Shown here in pieces: positions 8,525 through 17,330 of a DNA stretch of 33,945 bases. The position numbers and the translations under genes are program-made. Each line of letters opens with the position of its first letter. Position 1 is the first letter of the stretch. The notes below the pieces were generated by a model, which saw only the letters and a list, made by a program, of their open reading frames with translations, made no database searches and had not been told where the DNA came from. This DNA is from Candidatus Eiseniibacteriota bacterium (GTDB lineage: Bacteria > Joyebacterota > Joyebacteria > Joyebacterales > Joyebacteraceae): contig JAUVLG010000024.1 of NCBI GenBank assembly GCA_030595835.1, forward strand, positions 1 through 33,945. Reading direction: 5' to 3'.

Positions 8525-9366
8525 AGAACCTCTACAGACCGATCGAGAGTGTGATTGAGGACATCAAGGCGGAAACGCCGAACATAGCGACGTATCGTTT
8601 TCGACCGAAGGAACCCATCAGTTTCGCCGCGGGGCAGTTCGTGGAACTCACCGTCCCCGGTGTAGGCGAGGCGCCGTTCACGCCGTCCTCGAACCCGAAC
8701 GTCACCGACACGATAGAGATCACCATCATGTCGGTCGGCACGGTGACCGAGGCCCTGACGAAGATGAAGGTGGGAGACACGGTCGGGCTCAGAGGGCCTT
8801 ACGGTAACGGCTACAACATGGCGGACTTCGAGGGGAAGGAAATCCTGATCATGGGCGGCGGCGTCGGGCTCGCTCCGCTCCGATCGCTCATTCTGGCGCT
8901 CTTCGACGACGTCGAGAAATACAAGAAGATATCCATTCGCTACGGCGCACGGACTCCGGGGGACATCATCTACAAGGAGCTCCTCCCGGAGTGGGCGAAG
9001 ATGAAGAACACAGAGGTGCTGCAGACCATTGACCAGCCGCACCCGGACTGGAAGGGGACAGTTGGCGTCGTCACAGTTCTGCTCGACGATCTGCCGCTTC
9101 TGACGACCGTAGACGTTGGCAAGTTGCCATTCAATCCAGAGACAGCGGTGGCGTGCGTTTGCGGGCCGCCGATCATGCTCAAGTTCGTCAACGTCGCGCT
9201 GCTCGACAAGGGGTTCAAGCCCGAGAACATCTACCACTCGATGGAACGCAACATGAGCTGCGGGCTCGGCAAATGCGGGCACTGCATGATGGGTGAGTTC
9301 TACATTTGTAAGGATGGTCCCGTCATGACGGCGGCGCAGATTGCCGAGTTCGACGATCCGTTCTAG
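8521..9366 (+). CDS. HydG/AsrB-type FAD/NAD(P)-binding diaphorase subunit
   Basis: The 281-residue protein belongs to the ferredoxin-NADP reductase-like family that includes sulfhydrogenase gamma (HydG), AsrB and PyrK. It has an N-terminal FAD-binding barrel (AAGQFVELTVPG, then APFTPSS at the isoalloxazine site), an NAD(P)-binding motif GGGVGLAPLRSL and a CGPPIML segment. A C-terminal [2Fe-2S] site uses Cys247, 252, 255 and 263. It should exchange electrons between NAD(P)H and the adjacent iron-sulfur subunit. The start codon overlaps the stop of that gene (ATGA), so the two are translationally coupled. The open frame extends upstream, but that part lies inside the previous gene. NADH versus NADPH preference cannot be decided here. 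This is unrelated to the [FeFe]-hydrogenase maturase also called HydG. Confidence 0.9.
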   Translation: MKNLYRPIESVIEDIKAETPNIATYRFRPKEPISFAAGQFVELTVPGVGEAPFTPSSNPNVTDTIEITIMSVGTVTEALTKMKVGDTVGLRGPYGNGYNMADFEGKEILIMGGGVGLAPLRSLILALFDDVEKYKKISIRYGARTPGDIIYKELLPEWAKMKNTEVLQTIDQPHPDWKGTVGVVTVLLDDLPLLTTVDVGKLPFNPETAVACVCGPPIMLKFVNVALLDKGFKPENIYHSMERNMSCGLGKCGHCMMGEFYICKDGPVMTAAQIAEFDDPF

Positions 9367-9393
9367 CCGTTCACGCTTGAGGGGTTAAACGAA

Positions 9394-11085
9394 ATGCCAG
9401 AGATCAAAAAGGCGGCCTGTCTCTTCTGCTCCTTCCAGTGCGGCTACGCGATGGAGATGGATGCGGGGGTGCCAGTCAGGATCGACCTGGACACAGAGGC
9501 CCCGCACAATCTCGGGGCGCTATGCGCCCGGGGGCACTACAACCTGGAGCTCCTTGTCCACCCGAAACGCAATCTCGCGGCTACGGTCAACAGGCGCAGG
9601 GTTCCGTGGATGTCGGGTGTGACCAAGGTCGGGGGGAAGCTCAAAGAGATCAAGGAAGCTGACGGCGGTGACGCGCTGGGCGTGATTGTTGGCACAGAGC
9701 TCTCGAACGAGGACTACGCGGCGGCGGCAGCGTTCGCCGCGGGTACGCTCGGCACGAGGAACATCGCGGTTGCGTACGACGGGAACGACTATCCGTTTCT
9801 GATGGGAGGAGGCGGGGGAGACGCCACGCCATCCGACCTCGACGACGCCGACTGCTTCGTGCTGGTGGGCGACGTCTTCTGGGGTCACCCTTGCATCGCG
9901 AAGCGCATTCTTGAGGCCCGCTATAAGAGCAGGACCAACAGGATTTACACGATTAACCCCTACCGCAGTAACACTGACTGGTCCGCCGATCAGCACATCG
10001 TTGTGCGGCCCGGCGCCGAACCTCTTGTGCTTGCGGGTCTTCTCACGGTCATGAATGCTCAGGGCGTGCCGCGCGTGGATCTTGACTCCGCGGCCGCGGC
10101 CGGAGGTCTTGCGACCAGTGAACTCACGGCCATCGGCGAGGCGCTGAAGCAGCACGACAAGGTCGTCGTGATAGTGAGTTCAAGGCTGGGCGACTCCGCG
10201 GCGGGTTTCTTGACCGGGCAACTGGCGGCACTTCTGGCCCAGAAGGTCGGCGGCAAGTACGCTCCGCTCTTCCGCGGCGGCAACGCGATCGGTTCGCACA
10301 ACGCGATCGGTTCGACCAGAACGGTTCCCGAGCTGCTCGCGGACGTTTCCGCGGGCAAGATCAAAGGGCTTCTGGTGTTCGGCCCCGACATCCTCCAGCT
10401 GTATCCGGGTGCGGTGAACACCGACGAGCTTGAGAAGCTCCAGCTTCTTGCGGCGTCGGCCATTTTCGAGAACGATACGACGAAGCACAGCGACGTCGGG
10501 TTGCCGCTGGCGGTGTGGACCGAGATGGACGGGTCGTATACCGGGTCGCTGGGTATTGCGACCACGATGACGCCTTTGACGGACGCGCAGGGAGACGCGC
10601 GCTCGACAGGTGAGATGCTGACCGATATTGCCGGCGAGATGGGCCAGGGGCTGTCCGCCGGGGTCTCTCCTGCGGAGCATCCTGAGCTTCCGATCGACGC
10701 CCAGGCCGAACTGGACAGGATAGCCGGAGAGTCGACAGGAGAGGGTGTTGTGCTCATAGAGGGCATCAACCCACTCCACCGCTGGGACGGGACCATCACG
10801 GGCAGAATGAGTTTCCCGAAGGTGATCTCTCCCTACTGTGATATCTGGATCGGCGAAGAGATAGCGGGGAGTCTCGGCGTAGAGGCGGGGTCCAACGTGG
10901 CTCTGGCGACTGAGCGTGGCGAGACGACGATAATCGCGACCGTTACTGACAGGATGCCCGGCGGGCTCGTTGCGATTCCGAGCTACGTGCCGGACGTCAG
11001 AGGACTCTTGGCGTGGACGCTCAATCCTGCCACAAAGTGGTACGACGTGGCGGCTTCGGGCGCGAAGGTGACACCGGGAACATAG
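9394..11085 (+). CDS. Molybdopterin oxidoreductase-fold subunit, NuoG/FdhA-like
   Basis: The 563-residue protein begins with a [4Fe-4S] site of molybdopterin oxidoreductases (Cys9, 12, 16 and 44, in CLFCSFQC and CARG) and ends with a molydopterin-dinucleotide-binding-type beta-barrel domain (AGSLGVEAGSNVALATERG). It is shorter than formate dehydrogenases of about 700 residues or more. Where a catalytic Cys or Sec is expected, around residues 125-145, the sequence reads AYDGNDYPFLMGGGGGD, with no Cys, Sec (TGA) or obvious Ser ligand. It may therefore be a structural electron-transfer subunit like NuoG in complex I, not a formate dehydrogenase. An 18-base in-frame tandem repeat gives NAIGSHNAIGST at 10282-10317. 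It lies 27 bases after the diaphorase gene. Cofactor content and substrate are uncertain. Confidence 0.8.
   Translation: MPEIKKAACLFCSFQCGYAMEMDAGVPVRIDLDTEAPHNLGALCARGHYNLELLVHPKRNLAATVNRRRVPWMSGVTKVGGKLKEIKEADGGDALGVIVGTELSNEDYAAAAAFAAGTLGTRNIAVAYDGNDYPFLMGGGGGDATPSDLDDADCFVLVGDVFWGHPCIAKRILEARYKSRTNRIYTINPYRSNTDWSADQHIVVRPGAEPLVLAGLLTVMNAQGVPRVDLDSAAAAGGLATSELTAIGEALKQHDKVVVIVSSRLGDSAAGFLTGQLAALLAQKVGGKYAPLFRGGNAIGSHNAIGSTRTVPELLADVSAGKIKGLLVFGPDILQLYPGAVNTDELEKLQLLAASAIFENDTTKHSDVGLPLAVWTEMDGSYTGSLGIATTMTPLTDAQGDARSTGEMLTDIAGEMGQGLSAGVSPAEHPELPIDAQAELDRIAGESTGEGVVLIEGINPLHRWDGTITGRMSFPKVISPYCDIWIGEEIAGSLGVEAGSNVALATERGETTIIATVTDRMPGGLVAIPSYVPDVRGLLAWTLNPATKWYDVAASGAKVTPGT
10282..10317 (+). 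repeat. 18-bp tandem duplication inside the molybdopterin-fold gene
   Basis: Two adjacent 18-base units share their first 15 bases (AACGCGATCGGTTCG) and differ only in the last three (CAC, then ACC). The frame is kept and the protein gains a doubled NAIGS(H/T) segment. Confidence 0.85.
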
Positions 11086-11158
11086 GCGATTACCTGAGGA
11101 GACCTCGCGGAGGTACAATGCCCGAGGTCGACGTGGCACCATCCTACGGGAGAGCTGG

Positions 11159-11641
11159 ATGAACAAAAGAAACGTCCTCGACTACGGGCGCTGCATTGGT
11201 TGTAGGAGCTGCATCGCGGCCTGCTACTACTCGCACAACTTCCAGGATCAGCTCGAGTCCTCCACCGTAGTAACCAACGCCGTGCTGCAGATGAACTGCC
11301 GGCATTGCGAACAACCACTGTGTGAGGCGGCGTGTCCCCAGGGAGCCATCAAGAGGCGGGACGACGGGCTGGTCATCAGGAGCACTATCTTGTGCAGTGG
11401 CTGCACGTCGTGCGCTCAGGCGTGTCCGTTCGGCGCGATCGATTTGGAGCGAACGCGTCACCACATGCCGAAATGTGATTTGTGTGACTGGCGCACCCTT
11501 GAGGGCAAGGACACGATGTGCGCGACCACATGTGTCTCGGGCGCGAGAACATTCGAGGACGTGAGCGACATCGAGGCCCAGAGAGGGACGCCGATGAGGG
11601 GCAGCCGCGCGATCGCCAGGACGTGGCGGGGGAAGCGGTAG
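11159..11641 (+). CDS. Four-cluster [4Fe-4S] ferredoxin, FdhB/HycB/CooF-type
   Basis: The 160-residue protein contains sixteen cysteines arranged for four [4Fe-4S] clusters: 12/15/18/22, 47/50/55/59, 79/82/85/89 and 106/109/121/125. This is the layout of HycB, CooF and the beta subunits of membrane formate dehydrogenases, which form a wire between a catalytic subunit and another partner. Its place between the molybdopterin-fold gene and the hydrogenase membrane subunit suggests it joins the soluble input module to the hydrogenase core. No signal peptide is seen, so it should be cytoplasmic. The ATG follows a GGGAGAG stretch at 11148-11154. Confidence 0.92.
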   Translation: MNKRNVLDYGRCIGCRSCIAACYYSHNFQDQLESSTVVTNAVLQMNCRHCEQPLCEAACPQGAIKRRDDGLVIRSTILCSGCTSCAQACPFGAIDLERTRHHMPKCDLCDWRTLEGKDTMCATTCVSGARTFEDVSDIEAQRGTPMRGSRAIARTWRGKR

Positions 11642-11699
11642 GACCTTCAAGACCGCGAGCGATTACCTGCGCGCTGTCAAAGCAAGAGAGGTAGCATAA

Positions 11700-12638
11700 A
11701 TGGCATCGACACTTGGCTTGGTTCTGAACTTCCTCATTTTTCCGGGCCTTTTGTTCACTGCGATCGTCGGGCTCCTTACGCAGTGGGTCGACAGGAAGGT
11801 GAGCGCCAGGGTCCAGTGGAGGGTTGGCCCACCGTGGTACCAGCCGTTCGCGGACATCCTCAAGCTCCTCGGGAAGGAGATACTCATCCCCGAGGGAGCC
11901 GGGCGCACGGGATTCCTGTTTGCCCCGCTGGCTGGTCTGGCGGCGGTTGGGGTGGTGTCGACGATGCTGTGGCTGGCCAACATCCAGGGAGGCGGATTCG
12001 TCGGCGACCTGATCGGCGTTCTCTACCTGCTGACGATCCCTTCGCTGGGCATGATCATCGGAGCGGCGGCGTCCGGCAACCCGCTCGCCAGTGTCGGCGC
12101 GAGCCGCGAGATGAAGCTCGTGCTCGCGTACGAACTCCCGTTTATCATTGCCATCTTCACGGCCGTGACCAAGGTCTCGCCGATGACACTGAGACTGGAC
12201 GGGATTCTCGATTACCAGGCAGTGAACGGCGTCCTTCTGGGAAACGCTTCCTGTATTATCGCGTTCATCGTCGCCATCCTCTGTGCGCAGGCGAAGCTGA
12301 CGTATCCGCCGTTCGATGTTCCCGAGGCGGACACTGAACTCATGGACGGCACGCACATGGAGTACTCTGGCGCTGCGCTGGCCGTCGTCAAGCTGTCCCA
12401 GGCCATGATGCTCTTCACGCTCCCGATCTTCTTCATCACCATCTTCTGGGGCGGGATCGTTCTGACGGGCTGGGGCATTCTTTACACCATCATCAAGTAC
12501 GTGATCATCGTCACGATAATCGTTCTCATAAAGAACACGAATCCAAGGGTGAGGATCGACCAGGCCGTCAGGTTCTTCTGGGGTCCGGTCACGGTTCTCG
12601 CGATCATCGGCATGGTGCTCGCGATGGTCGGTCTCTAA
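11700..12638 (+). CDS. Hydrogenase membrane anchor, NuoH/HycD/MbhM-type
   Basis: The 312-residue protein is very hydrophobic, with about eight predicted membrane helices. It has the conserved NuoH-family cytoplasmic loop WVDRKVSARVQWRVGP followed by PFADILKLLGKE, and a second loop PFDVPEADTELMDG with the acidic residues typical of this family. In complex I and group 4 hydrogenases this subunit anchors the peripheral arm and begins the path coupling electron transfer to ion movement. It sits directly upstream of the small, NuoC-like and large hydrogenase subunits, so it belongs to the hydrogenase core. Confidence 0.94.
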   Translation: MASTLGLVLNFLIFPGLLFTAIVGLLTQWVDRKVSARVQWRVGPPWYQPFADILKLLGKEILIPEGAGRTGFLFAPLAGLAAVGVVSTMLWLANIQGGGFVGDLIGVLYLLTIPSLGMIIGAAASGNPLASVGASREMKLVLAYELPFIIAIFTAVTKVSPMTLRLDGILDYQAVNGVLLGNASCIIAFIVAILCAQAKLTYPPFDVPEADTELMDGTHMEYSGAALAVVKLSQAMMLFTLPIFFITIFWGGIVLTGWGILYTIIKYVIIVTIIVLIKNTNPRVRIDQAVRFFWGPVTVLAIIGMVLAMVGL

Positions 12639-12662
12639 GGGGTCAATACGGAGCGCAAGCAC

Positions 12663-13076
12663 ATGGGTGCTACCAGCTGGGGATTCAAGAAGTCGCTGTG
12701 GGTGTTTCACCTGAACGCCGGTGCGTGTAACAACTGCGACATCGAGGTGTTGGACTGCCTGACTCCCAGATTCGACATTGAGCGTTTCGGTATGAAGCTC
12801 GTGGGGAGCGTCAAGCACGCCGACGTGTTGCTGGTCTCGGGCTTCGTTTCCCGGAAGGTGCTGCCGGACGTCATCGAGACCTACGAGCAGGCGCCGAAGC
12901 CCGTGGCGGTTGTGGCGCTGGGGGCGTGTGGTTGCACGGGGGGGATCTTCAGGGACGGCTACAACTTCGCAGGACCGGTGGACAAGGTGATCCCGGTCGA
13001 CGCGTACATCCCCGGATGTCCGCCGCGGCCGGAAGCGATTATTGATGGGATCGTGAAGCTCATGGGGAAGCTCTAG
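12663..13076 (+). CDS. [NiFe] hydrogenase small subunit, NuoB/HycG/MbhJ-type
   Basis: The 137-residue protein holds the single proximal [4Fe-4S] cluster next to the [NiFe] site. Candidate ligands are Cys22 and Cys25 (GACNNCDIE), Cys89 (or the nearby Cys91, GACGCTGG) and Cys119 (IPGCPPRPE). These motifs define the NuoB/group 4 hydrogenase small-subunit family, and the length is normal for a minimal member. No twin-arginine signal is present, so the subunit faces the cytoplasm, as in other energy-converting hydrogenases. The NuoC-like gene follows after 71 bases. Confidence 0.95.
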   Translation: MGATSWGFKKSLWVFHLNAGACNNCDIEVLDCLTPRFDIERFGMKLVGSVKHADVLLVSGFVSRKVLPDVIETYEQAPKPVAVVALGACGCTGGIFRDGYNFAGPVDKVIPVDAYIPGCPPRPEAIIDGIVKLMGKL

Positions 13077-13147
13077 ACCTGGGACGGGTCCCGAGACGAC
13101 CGTGGGAGAGGGCCTCAACGCCCGGATGCCCAGGGAGTGGAGAGACA

Positions 13148-13576
13148 ATGAGCAAACAGGTAATCGAGAATCTTAGGACCAAATTCGGCGACCGTGTCGA
13201 TATCTACGAGCACAACGACCGCCGGGCGTATGTAACGGTCAGCAATGAGGACTGGATGGAGGTCCTCCGCTACATGTACGAGGTGGAGGGGGGCAGGCTG
13301 ACCACGGCGACCGGGAGCGACAGGTCGACAGGAGTGGAGCTTCTCTACCACTTCGCGATTGATGCCGACAGTATCGTCGTGAACATACGAACAACTCTCA
13401 AGAAGCCGTTCCCGAAGATCGAGTCGCTGACTCCACACTACTACGCTGCAGATTTCATCGAGAGAGAGATCTTTGATTTCCTTGGAGTCGAATTCGAGGG
13501 GCACCCGGACCCGAGGAAGATCCTCTCCTCACACGACAGACCCGCGGATTTCCACCCAATGAGGAGAGACGAATAG
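13148..13576 (+). CDS. Hydrogenase accessory subunit, NuoC/MbhK-type (30 kDa family)
   Basis: The 142-residue protein matches the NuoC/30-kDa family through its central beta structure and the motif DFIEREIFDFLGVEFEGHPD, followed by RPADFHPMRRDE near the end. It has no cofactor motifs and normally scaffolds the large subunit. In some hydrogenases, such as HycE, it is fused to the large subunit; here it is separate, as in Mbh. The next gene begins at the first base after its stop, and GGAGAG lies just upstream of its own ATG. Confidence 0.92.
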   Translation: MSKQVIENLRTKFGDRVDIYEHNDRRAYVTVSNEDWMEVLRYMYEVEGGRLTTATGSDRSTGVELLYHFAIDADSIVVNIRTTLKKPFPKIESLTPHYYAADFIEREIFDFLGVEFEGHPDPRKILSSHDRPADFHPMRRDE

Positions 13577-14749
13577 ATGAGCACGATAATACCCATTGGT
13601 CCGTTCCATCCCGTACTTGAGGAGCCGGAGTACATCCAGCTCTACGTGGACGGGGAGACCGTGGAGAAGGCCGAGATCGACCTCGGCCGGATCCACCGTG
13701 GGATGGAACTGCTCGCGCAGGAGAAGACGTTCGACCAGGATGTCTTCCTCGTCGAGCGTATTTGTGGCATCTGCTCCGCCTCGCACAGTTGGGCAGCCAG
13801 CCTGGCGATGGAGGACATCGTCGGCGTTGGACCTACTGATCGGGCGCGCTATCTCAGGACGATCGTGCACGAGCTGGAGCGGCTTCACAGCCACATGCTC
13901 TGGGTGGGATTGGCCGGACACATCCTCGGGTATTGGACAGTCTTCATGTGGGGATGGAAGTACCGCGAGCCGGTTCTCGATGCGCTCGAGATGATCACGG
14001 GGAACAGACAGAACTACGCGTGGTACAAAGCCGGTGGTGTGCGGAGGGACGTGGCGGATGATATCTGGCCCGAGGTTGTCAAGATCATCGATGAGTTCGA
14101 CAAGAACAATGACATCCTGATAGGCGCTTTTCTCGACGACCCGGTGATTCACGGCCGGCTCAAAGGCGTGGGCGTCCTCACGAAGGAGGAGGCGATCCAC
14201 TACGGTTGCCTCGGTCCGACGGCACGAGGCTCCGGCGTTGACATCGACGTCCGCAGGGACCACGACTACGGCGCCTACTCCGAGGTCGACTGGAACGTTA
14301 TCACGCAGCCCGAAGGAGACTGCATGGCCGTTTCCGTCGTCAGGCTTCTCGAGATGAAGGAAGCATGCAAGATCATCAAGCAGTGCATCGCGAAGCTGCC
14401 GGGCGGACCCATCGCGACGGAGATACGCGAGTTCCCGCGCGGTGAGGGTATCGGTCACATTGAGGCGCCGCGCGGAGAGAGCTTCCACTTCATTCGGAGC
14501 AACGGCACGAACATGCCCGAGCGCCACAAGATGCGCGCGCCGACCTTCCTCAATATCCCGTCGTTCAGACCGAGGGTCAAGGGCGAGACGATCTCGGATG
14601 CGGTTCTCATCTTCGCGATTATCGACCCGTGCTACAGCTGCACGGAGCGCATGGCGGTTCTGGATCCGACCGGGCAGTCGCTCATGACCGGTAAGGATCT
14701 GATCAAGTTGAGTCACGAGAAGACAGAGAAGCTCAAAAGGGAATACTAG
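13577..14749 (+). CDS. Group 4 [NiFe] hydrogenase large (catalytic) subunit, HycE/MbhL-type
   Basis: The 390-residue protein carries the two CxxC motifs that bind the Ni-Fe centre: RICGICSASHS near the N-terminus (Cys63, Cys66) and DPCYSCTER near the C-terminus (Cys352, Cys355). Complex I NuoD has lost these cysteines, so this is a hydrogenase and not a complex I subunit. It should produce or oxidise H2 at the cytoplasmic side of the membrane. About 35 residues follow the second motif, and no typical protease-cleaved C-terminal histidine extension is seen; group 4 members vary in this. No hyp maturation genes are in the window, so they must lie elsewhere. Overall resemblance is to Mbh/Mfh-type enzymes; the exact subgroup needs a tree. 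Confidence 0.95.
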   Translation: MSTIIPIGPFHPVLEEPEYIQLYVDGETVEKAEIDLGRIHRGMELLAQEKTFDQDVFLVERICGICSASHSWAASLAMEDIVGVGPTDRARYLRTIVHELERLHSHMLWVGLAGHILGYWTVFMWGWKYREPVLDALEMITGNRQNYAWYKAGGVRRDVADDIWPEVVKIIDEFDKNNDILIGAFLDDPVIHGRLKGVGVLTKEEAIHYGCLGPTARGSGVDIDVRRDHDYGAYSEVDWNVITQPEGDCMAVSVVRLLEMKEACKIIKQCIAKLPGGPIATEIREFPRGEGIGHIEAPRGESFHFIRSNGTNMPERHKMRAPTFLNIPSFRPRVKGETISDAVLIFAIIDPCYSCTERMAVLDPTGQSLMTGKDLIKLSHEKTEKLKREY

Positions 14750-14767
14750 AGGTCCGGGGGTAAGTCG

Positions 14768-16660
14768 ATGTCACAGCTACTCATTCCCATTATCGTCCCC
14801 GCGATTGCCGGCGGCCTCTGTCTCTTGATACCGAGGCGGGTGAAGGCCGTCAGAGAGGTGCTCACGCTCGCCGGGCTCGCGTGGGCGTTCGTGGCCGCGC
14901 TGCAGCTGTTCGGTCAGTGGCCTCTCTCTTTCACCAGAGACTGGGTGATGTTCGGGGACATGTCGGTCCAGTTCGACCTGGTCCTCAGCCATTTCAGCGC
15001 ATTCGTGCTCGTGTTTGTGGGGTTCTTCGGGTTGGGCGTGGCCCTGTATTCGATGTCGTGGCTCTCAAAGGAGCACGACGGCCGGCGTTACTACGCGTAC
15101 CTCCTGTGGACCATCGCGGCGAGCGCGGGTGCGGTGCTCTCGAACAACCTACTCCTGCTCCTGATCTTCTGGGAGGCGCTGACCGCGATTCTCTTCTTCT
15201 TCGTCAACACCGGACGGAAAGAACGGGATGCGGCGGACGGCGCGGCCAAGAGCTTCGTCATGCTCGGCCTGTCGGACGCGGCGTTGTTCCTGGCGATCGC
15301 GTTCATCTGGGTGCGATTCGGCACTCTATCAATGGACCAGCTATCGATCTTCGTGGGCGACGGCGCGACCATCTCCATCTATGTTTTGATGATGATCGGC
15401 GCCATCACCAAAGCCGGTGCGATGCCGTTTCACACGTGGGTGCCGGCGCTCGGTAAGGGCGCGCCGACCCCCGTTATGGCGCTTCTCCCGGCCTCCATCG
15501 ACAAGCTCCTCGGCATCTACCTGCTGGCCCGCCTGAGCCTCGACATCTTCAACATCGGGCCCGGCATGCAGCTTCTCCTCATGATCATCGGAGCCGTGAC
15601 CATCCTGGGCGCCGTGCTCATGGCGCTCGTCCAGCACGATCTCAAGGTGTTGCTGTCTTATCACGCCGTCAGCCAGGTGGGTTACATGGTGCTTGGCATC
15701 GGCACAGGCGTTCCCATCGGCATAGCCGGCGGCCTCTTCCACATGCTCAACAACGCCATCTACAAGACGTGCCTGTTCTTCGGCGCCGGCGCTATCGAGA
15801 AGCAGACCGGCACGACAGAGATCTCCAAGTTGGGTGGTCTGGCAAAGGCGATGCCGCTGACGTTCATCAGCATGGCCATCGCATCGCTCGCCATTTCCGG
15901 TGTGCCACCCTTCAACGGGTTCGTCTCGAAATGGATGGTCTACTCGGGTCTCGTCGAGCTCGGCTCGAGGGGTATGAGTTACTACTGGATATTCTTGGTT
16001 GCGGCGTTCTTCGGCAGCGCTCTGACCATGGCATCGTTTGTGAAGGTGTTGTACTCCGGCTTCCTGGGGCAGCGTCTCAGCAAGTTCGCGCAGGTGCGAG
16101 AGGCGCGGTGGCCGATGACGGTCCCGATGTTGGTCCTGGCGGCGCTCTGCATTGTCTTCGGCGTGTGGGCGAAGTTCCCCCTCGACACGTTCATCAATCC
16201 GATAGTTCCTGGCGCGGCTGCGACGGCCGCATCGGGAGCGATCGACGTCTCCGTTGGATTCTGGAACCCCAGTCTGGCCACAGGGCTCATTATTCTCGGC
16301 ATTCTCGTCGGGCTGGGCGTCTTCGGCATCGGCAAGCTGTCGACTCGCCGCGTCGCGCACGTCTTCATTGGTGGACGGAAGCCCCCCGATCCGATCGACT
16401 CGATGCACGTCACCGGGACCGGGTTCTACAACACCATCAAGGAAACGAAGGGCCTGCGCAGCGTGTTCGCAAACGCGGAGCAGCGGATCTTCGATGTCTA
16501 CGAGATGGGCGGTCGCCTCGGCAATGTGTTCGTTCAGAGCCTGCGGTCGGTGCACAATGGCGTGCTCTCGACCTATCTGGCTTGGGCGGTCATCGGGCTG
16601 GGGGCGATAATCTTCGCGCTCCTGAGCGCGCTCCTCAGACAGCTGGCCGGGGGGCGCTAG
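14768..16660 (+). CDS. NuoL/MrpA/HyfB-type antiporter-like membrane subunit
   Basis: The 630-residue protein is a proton-conducting-transporter family member with about 14 or more membrane helices. Key features are the glutamate in LLIFWEALTAILFF, the lysine in AITKAGAMPFHTWVPALGKG, and PASIDKLLGIYLLARL, matching the charged residues of the ion channel in NuoL, NuoM and MrpA. The last 100 or so residues (after FIGGRKPPDPIDS) form a polar stretch and a final membrane helix, similar to C-terminal extensions in NuoL/HyfB proteins. P. furiosus Mbh is known for only one such subunit; this cluster has a second (18130-19665), so the ion-pumping module is larger. Confidence 0.93.
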   Translation: MSQLLIPIIVPAIAGGLCLLIPRRVKAVREVLTLAGLAWAFVAALQLFGQWPLSFTRDWVMFGDMSVQFDLVLSHFSAFVLVFVGFFGLGVALYSMSWLSKEHDGRRYYAYLLWTIAASAGAVLSNNLLLLLIFWEALTAILFFFVNTGRKERDAADGAAKSFVMLGLSDAALFLAIAFIWVRFGTLSMDQLSIFVGDGATISIYVLMMIGAITKAGAMPFHTWVPALGKGAPTPVMALLPASIDKLLGIYLLARLSLDIFNIGPGMQLLLMIIGAVTILGAVLMALVQHDLKVLLSYHAVSQVGYMVLGIGTGVPIGIAGGLFHMLNNAIYKTCLFFGAGAIEKQTGTTEISKLGGLAKAMPLTFISMAIASLAISGVPPFNGFVSKWMVYSGLVELGSRGMSYYWIFLVAAFFGSALTMASFVKVLYSGFLGQRLSKFAQVREARWPMTVPMLVLAALCIVFGVWAKFPLDTFINPIVPGAAATAASGAIDVSVGFWNPSLATGLIILGILVGLGVFGIGKLSTRRVAHVFIGGRKPPDPIDSMHVTGTGFYNTIKETKGLRSVFANAEQRIFDVYEMGGRLGNVFVQSLRSVHNGVLSTYLAWAVIGLGAIIFALLSALLRQLAGGR

Positions 16661-16772
16661 GCGGGAGGGCGGTCGTCGGAACAAGGAGCATCGCAGGAGT
16701 AGGGAGTCCGGAGTTCCGCATCAATAGATTCGGTCTAGAGGTCTGGATTGAGGACAGGCGGGAGACGAGTTA

Positions 16773-17330
16773 ATGGAAAACATTGCTCCACAGCTCTACA
16801 CACTTCTCGTCTTTATGGTGATAGGGTCGATCGTCGCCGTGGAGACGAAGAATCTGCTGTCCGCCGTGATCTCGGTGAGTGCGGTCGGGTTCGCGCTGTC
16901 TGTCGCGTTCCTGCTAATGGGGGCGCCCGACATCGCGATCACACAGCTGGTTGTCGAGGTTCTCGTTCTCATTATCCTGATTCGAGGAACGATTCTTCTC
17001 GACAATACGGCGGTCGAGACGCACACGGACACGCTGGCGGTGGTTGCGTCGCTCGTCTTCTTCGGGTTGCTCCTGGGTTTTGGGGCGATGATCTTTGGGA
17101 GCAGGGGCTTCCCTGAGTTCGGTGAGCCGTTGATGCGAGTGTCAAGGGTCTATGTTCAAACGGGACTCCCGGCGACCTACGCCGCCAACATCGTGACGTC
17201 GATCATTCTTGACTTCAGGGCCTACGACACCCTGGGCGAGGCGTCGGTTCTCTTTGCGTCCGTTCTGGGGGCGCTCGCGCTCCTCAGGAAGGACGGCAAG
17301 GTGAAGAGAGAGGAGGAGGCGGCCGCATGA
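16773..17330 (+). CDS. Fused MbhD-MbhE-like subunit (C-terminal part of MrpA)
   Basis: The 185-residue membrane protein combines two short families that are separate genes in archaeal Mbh operons. Residues 1-75 match the MbhD/DUF4040 type (MGAPDIAITQLVVEVLVLI), and the C-terminal part matches MbhE/MrpA-tail proteins (NIVTSIILDFRAYDTLGEA, then VLFASVLGALALLRK). In MrpA both lie at the end of the long polypeptide, and here they form their own gene after the NuoL-like subunit. GGGAG precedes the ATG. The 112-base gap before it shows no other gene. It overlaps the next gene by ATGA. Confidence 0.9.
   Translation: MENIAPQLYTLLVFMVIGSIVAVETKNLLSAVISVSAVGFALSVAFLLMGAPDIAITQLVVEVLVLIILIRGTILLDNTAVETHTDTLAVVASLVFFGLLLGFGAMIFGSRGFPEFGEPLMRVSRVYVQTGLPATYAANIVTSIILDFRAYDTLGEASVLFASVLGALALLRKDGKVKREEEAAA

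Noticed and set aside
7457-9366. Anaerobic sulfite reductase subunits A and B
   Set aside because: The motifs fit AsrA/AsrB, but no AsrC siroheme subunit is present and the genes lie in a hydrogenase operon, so a HydB/HydG-like role is favoured.
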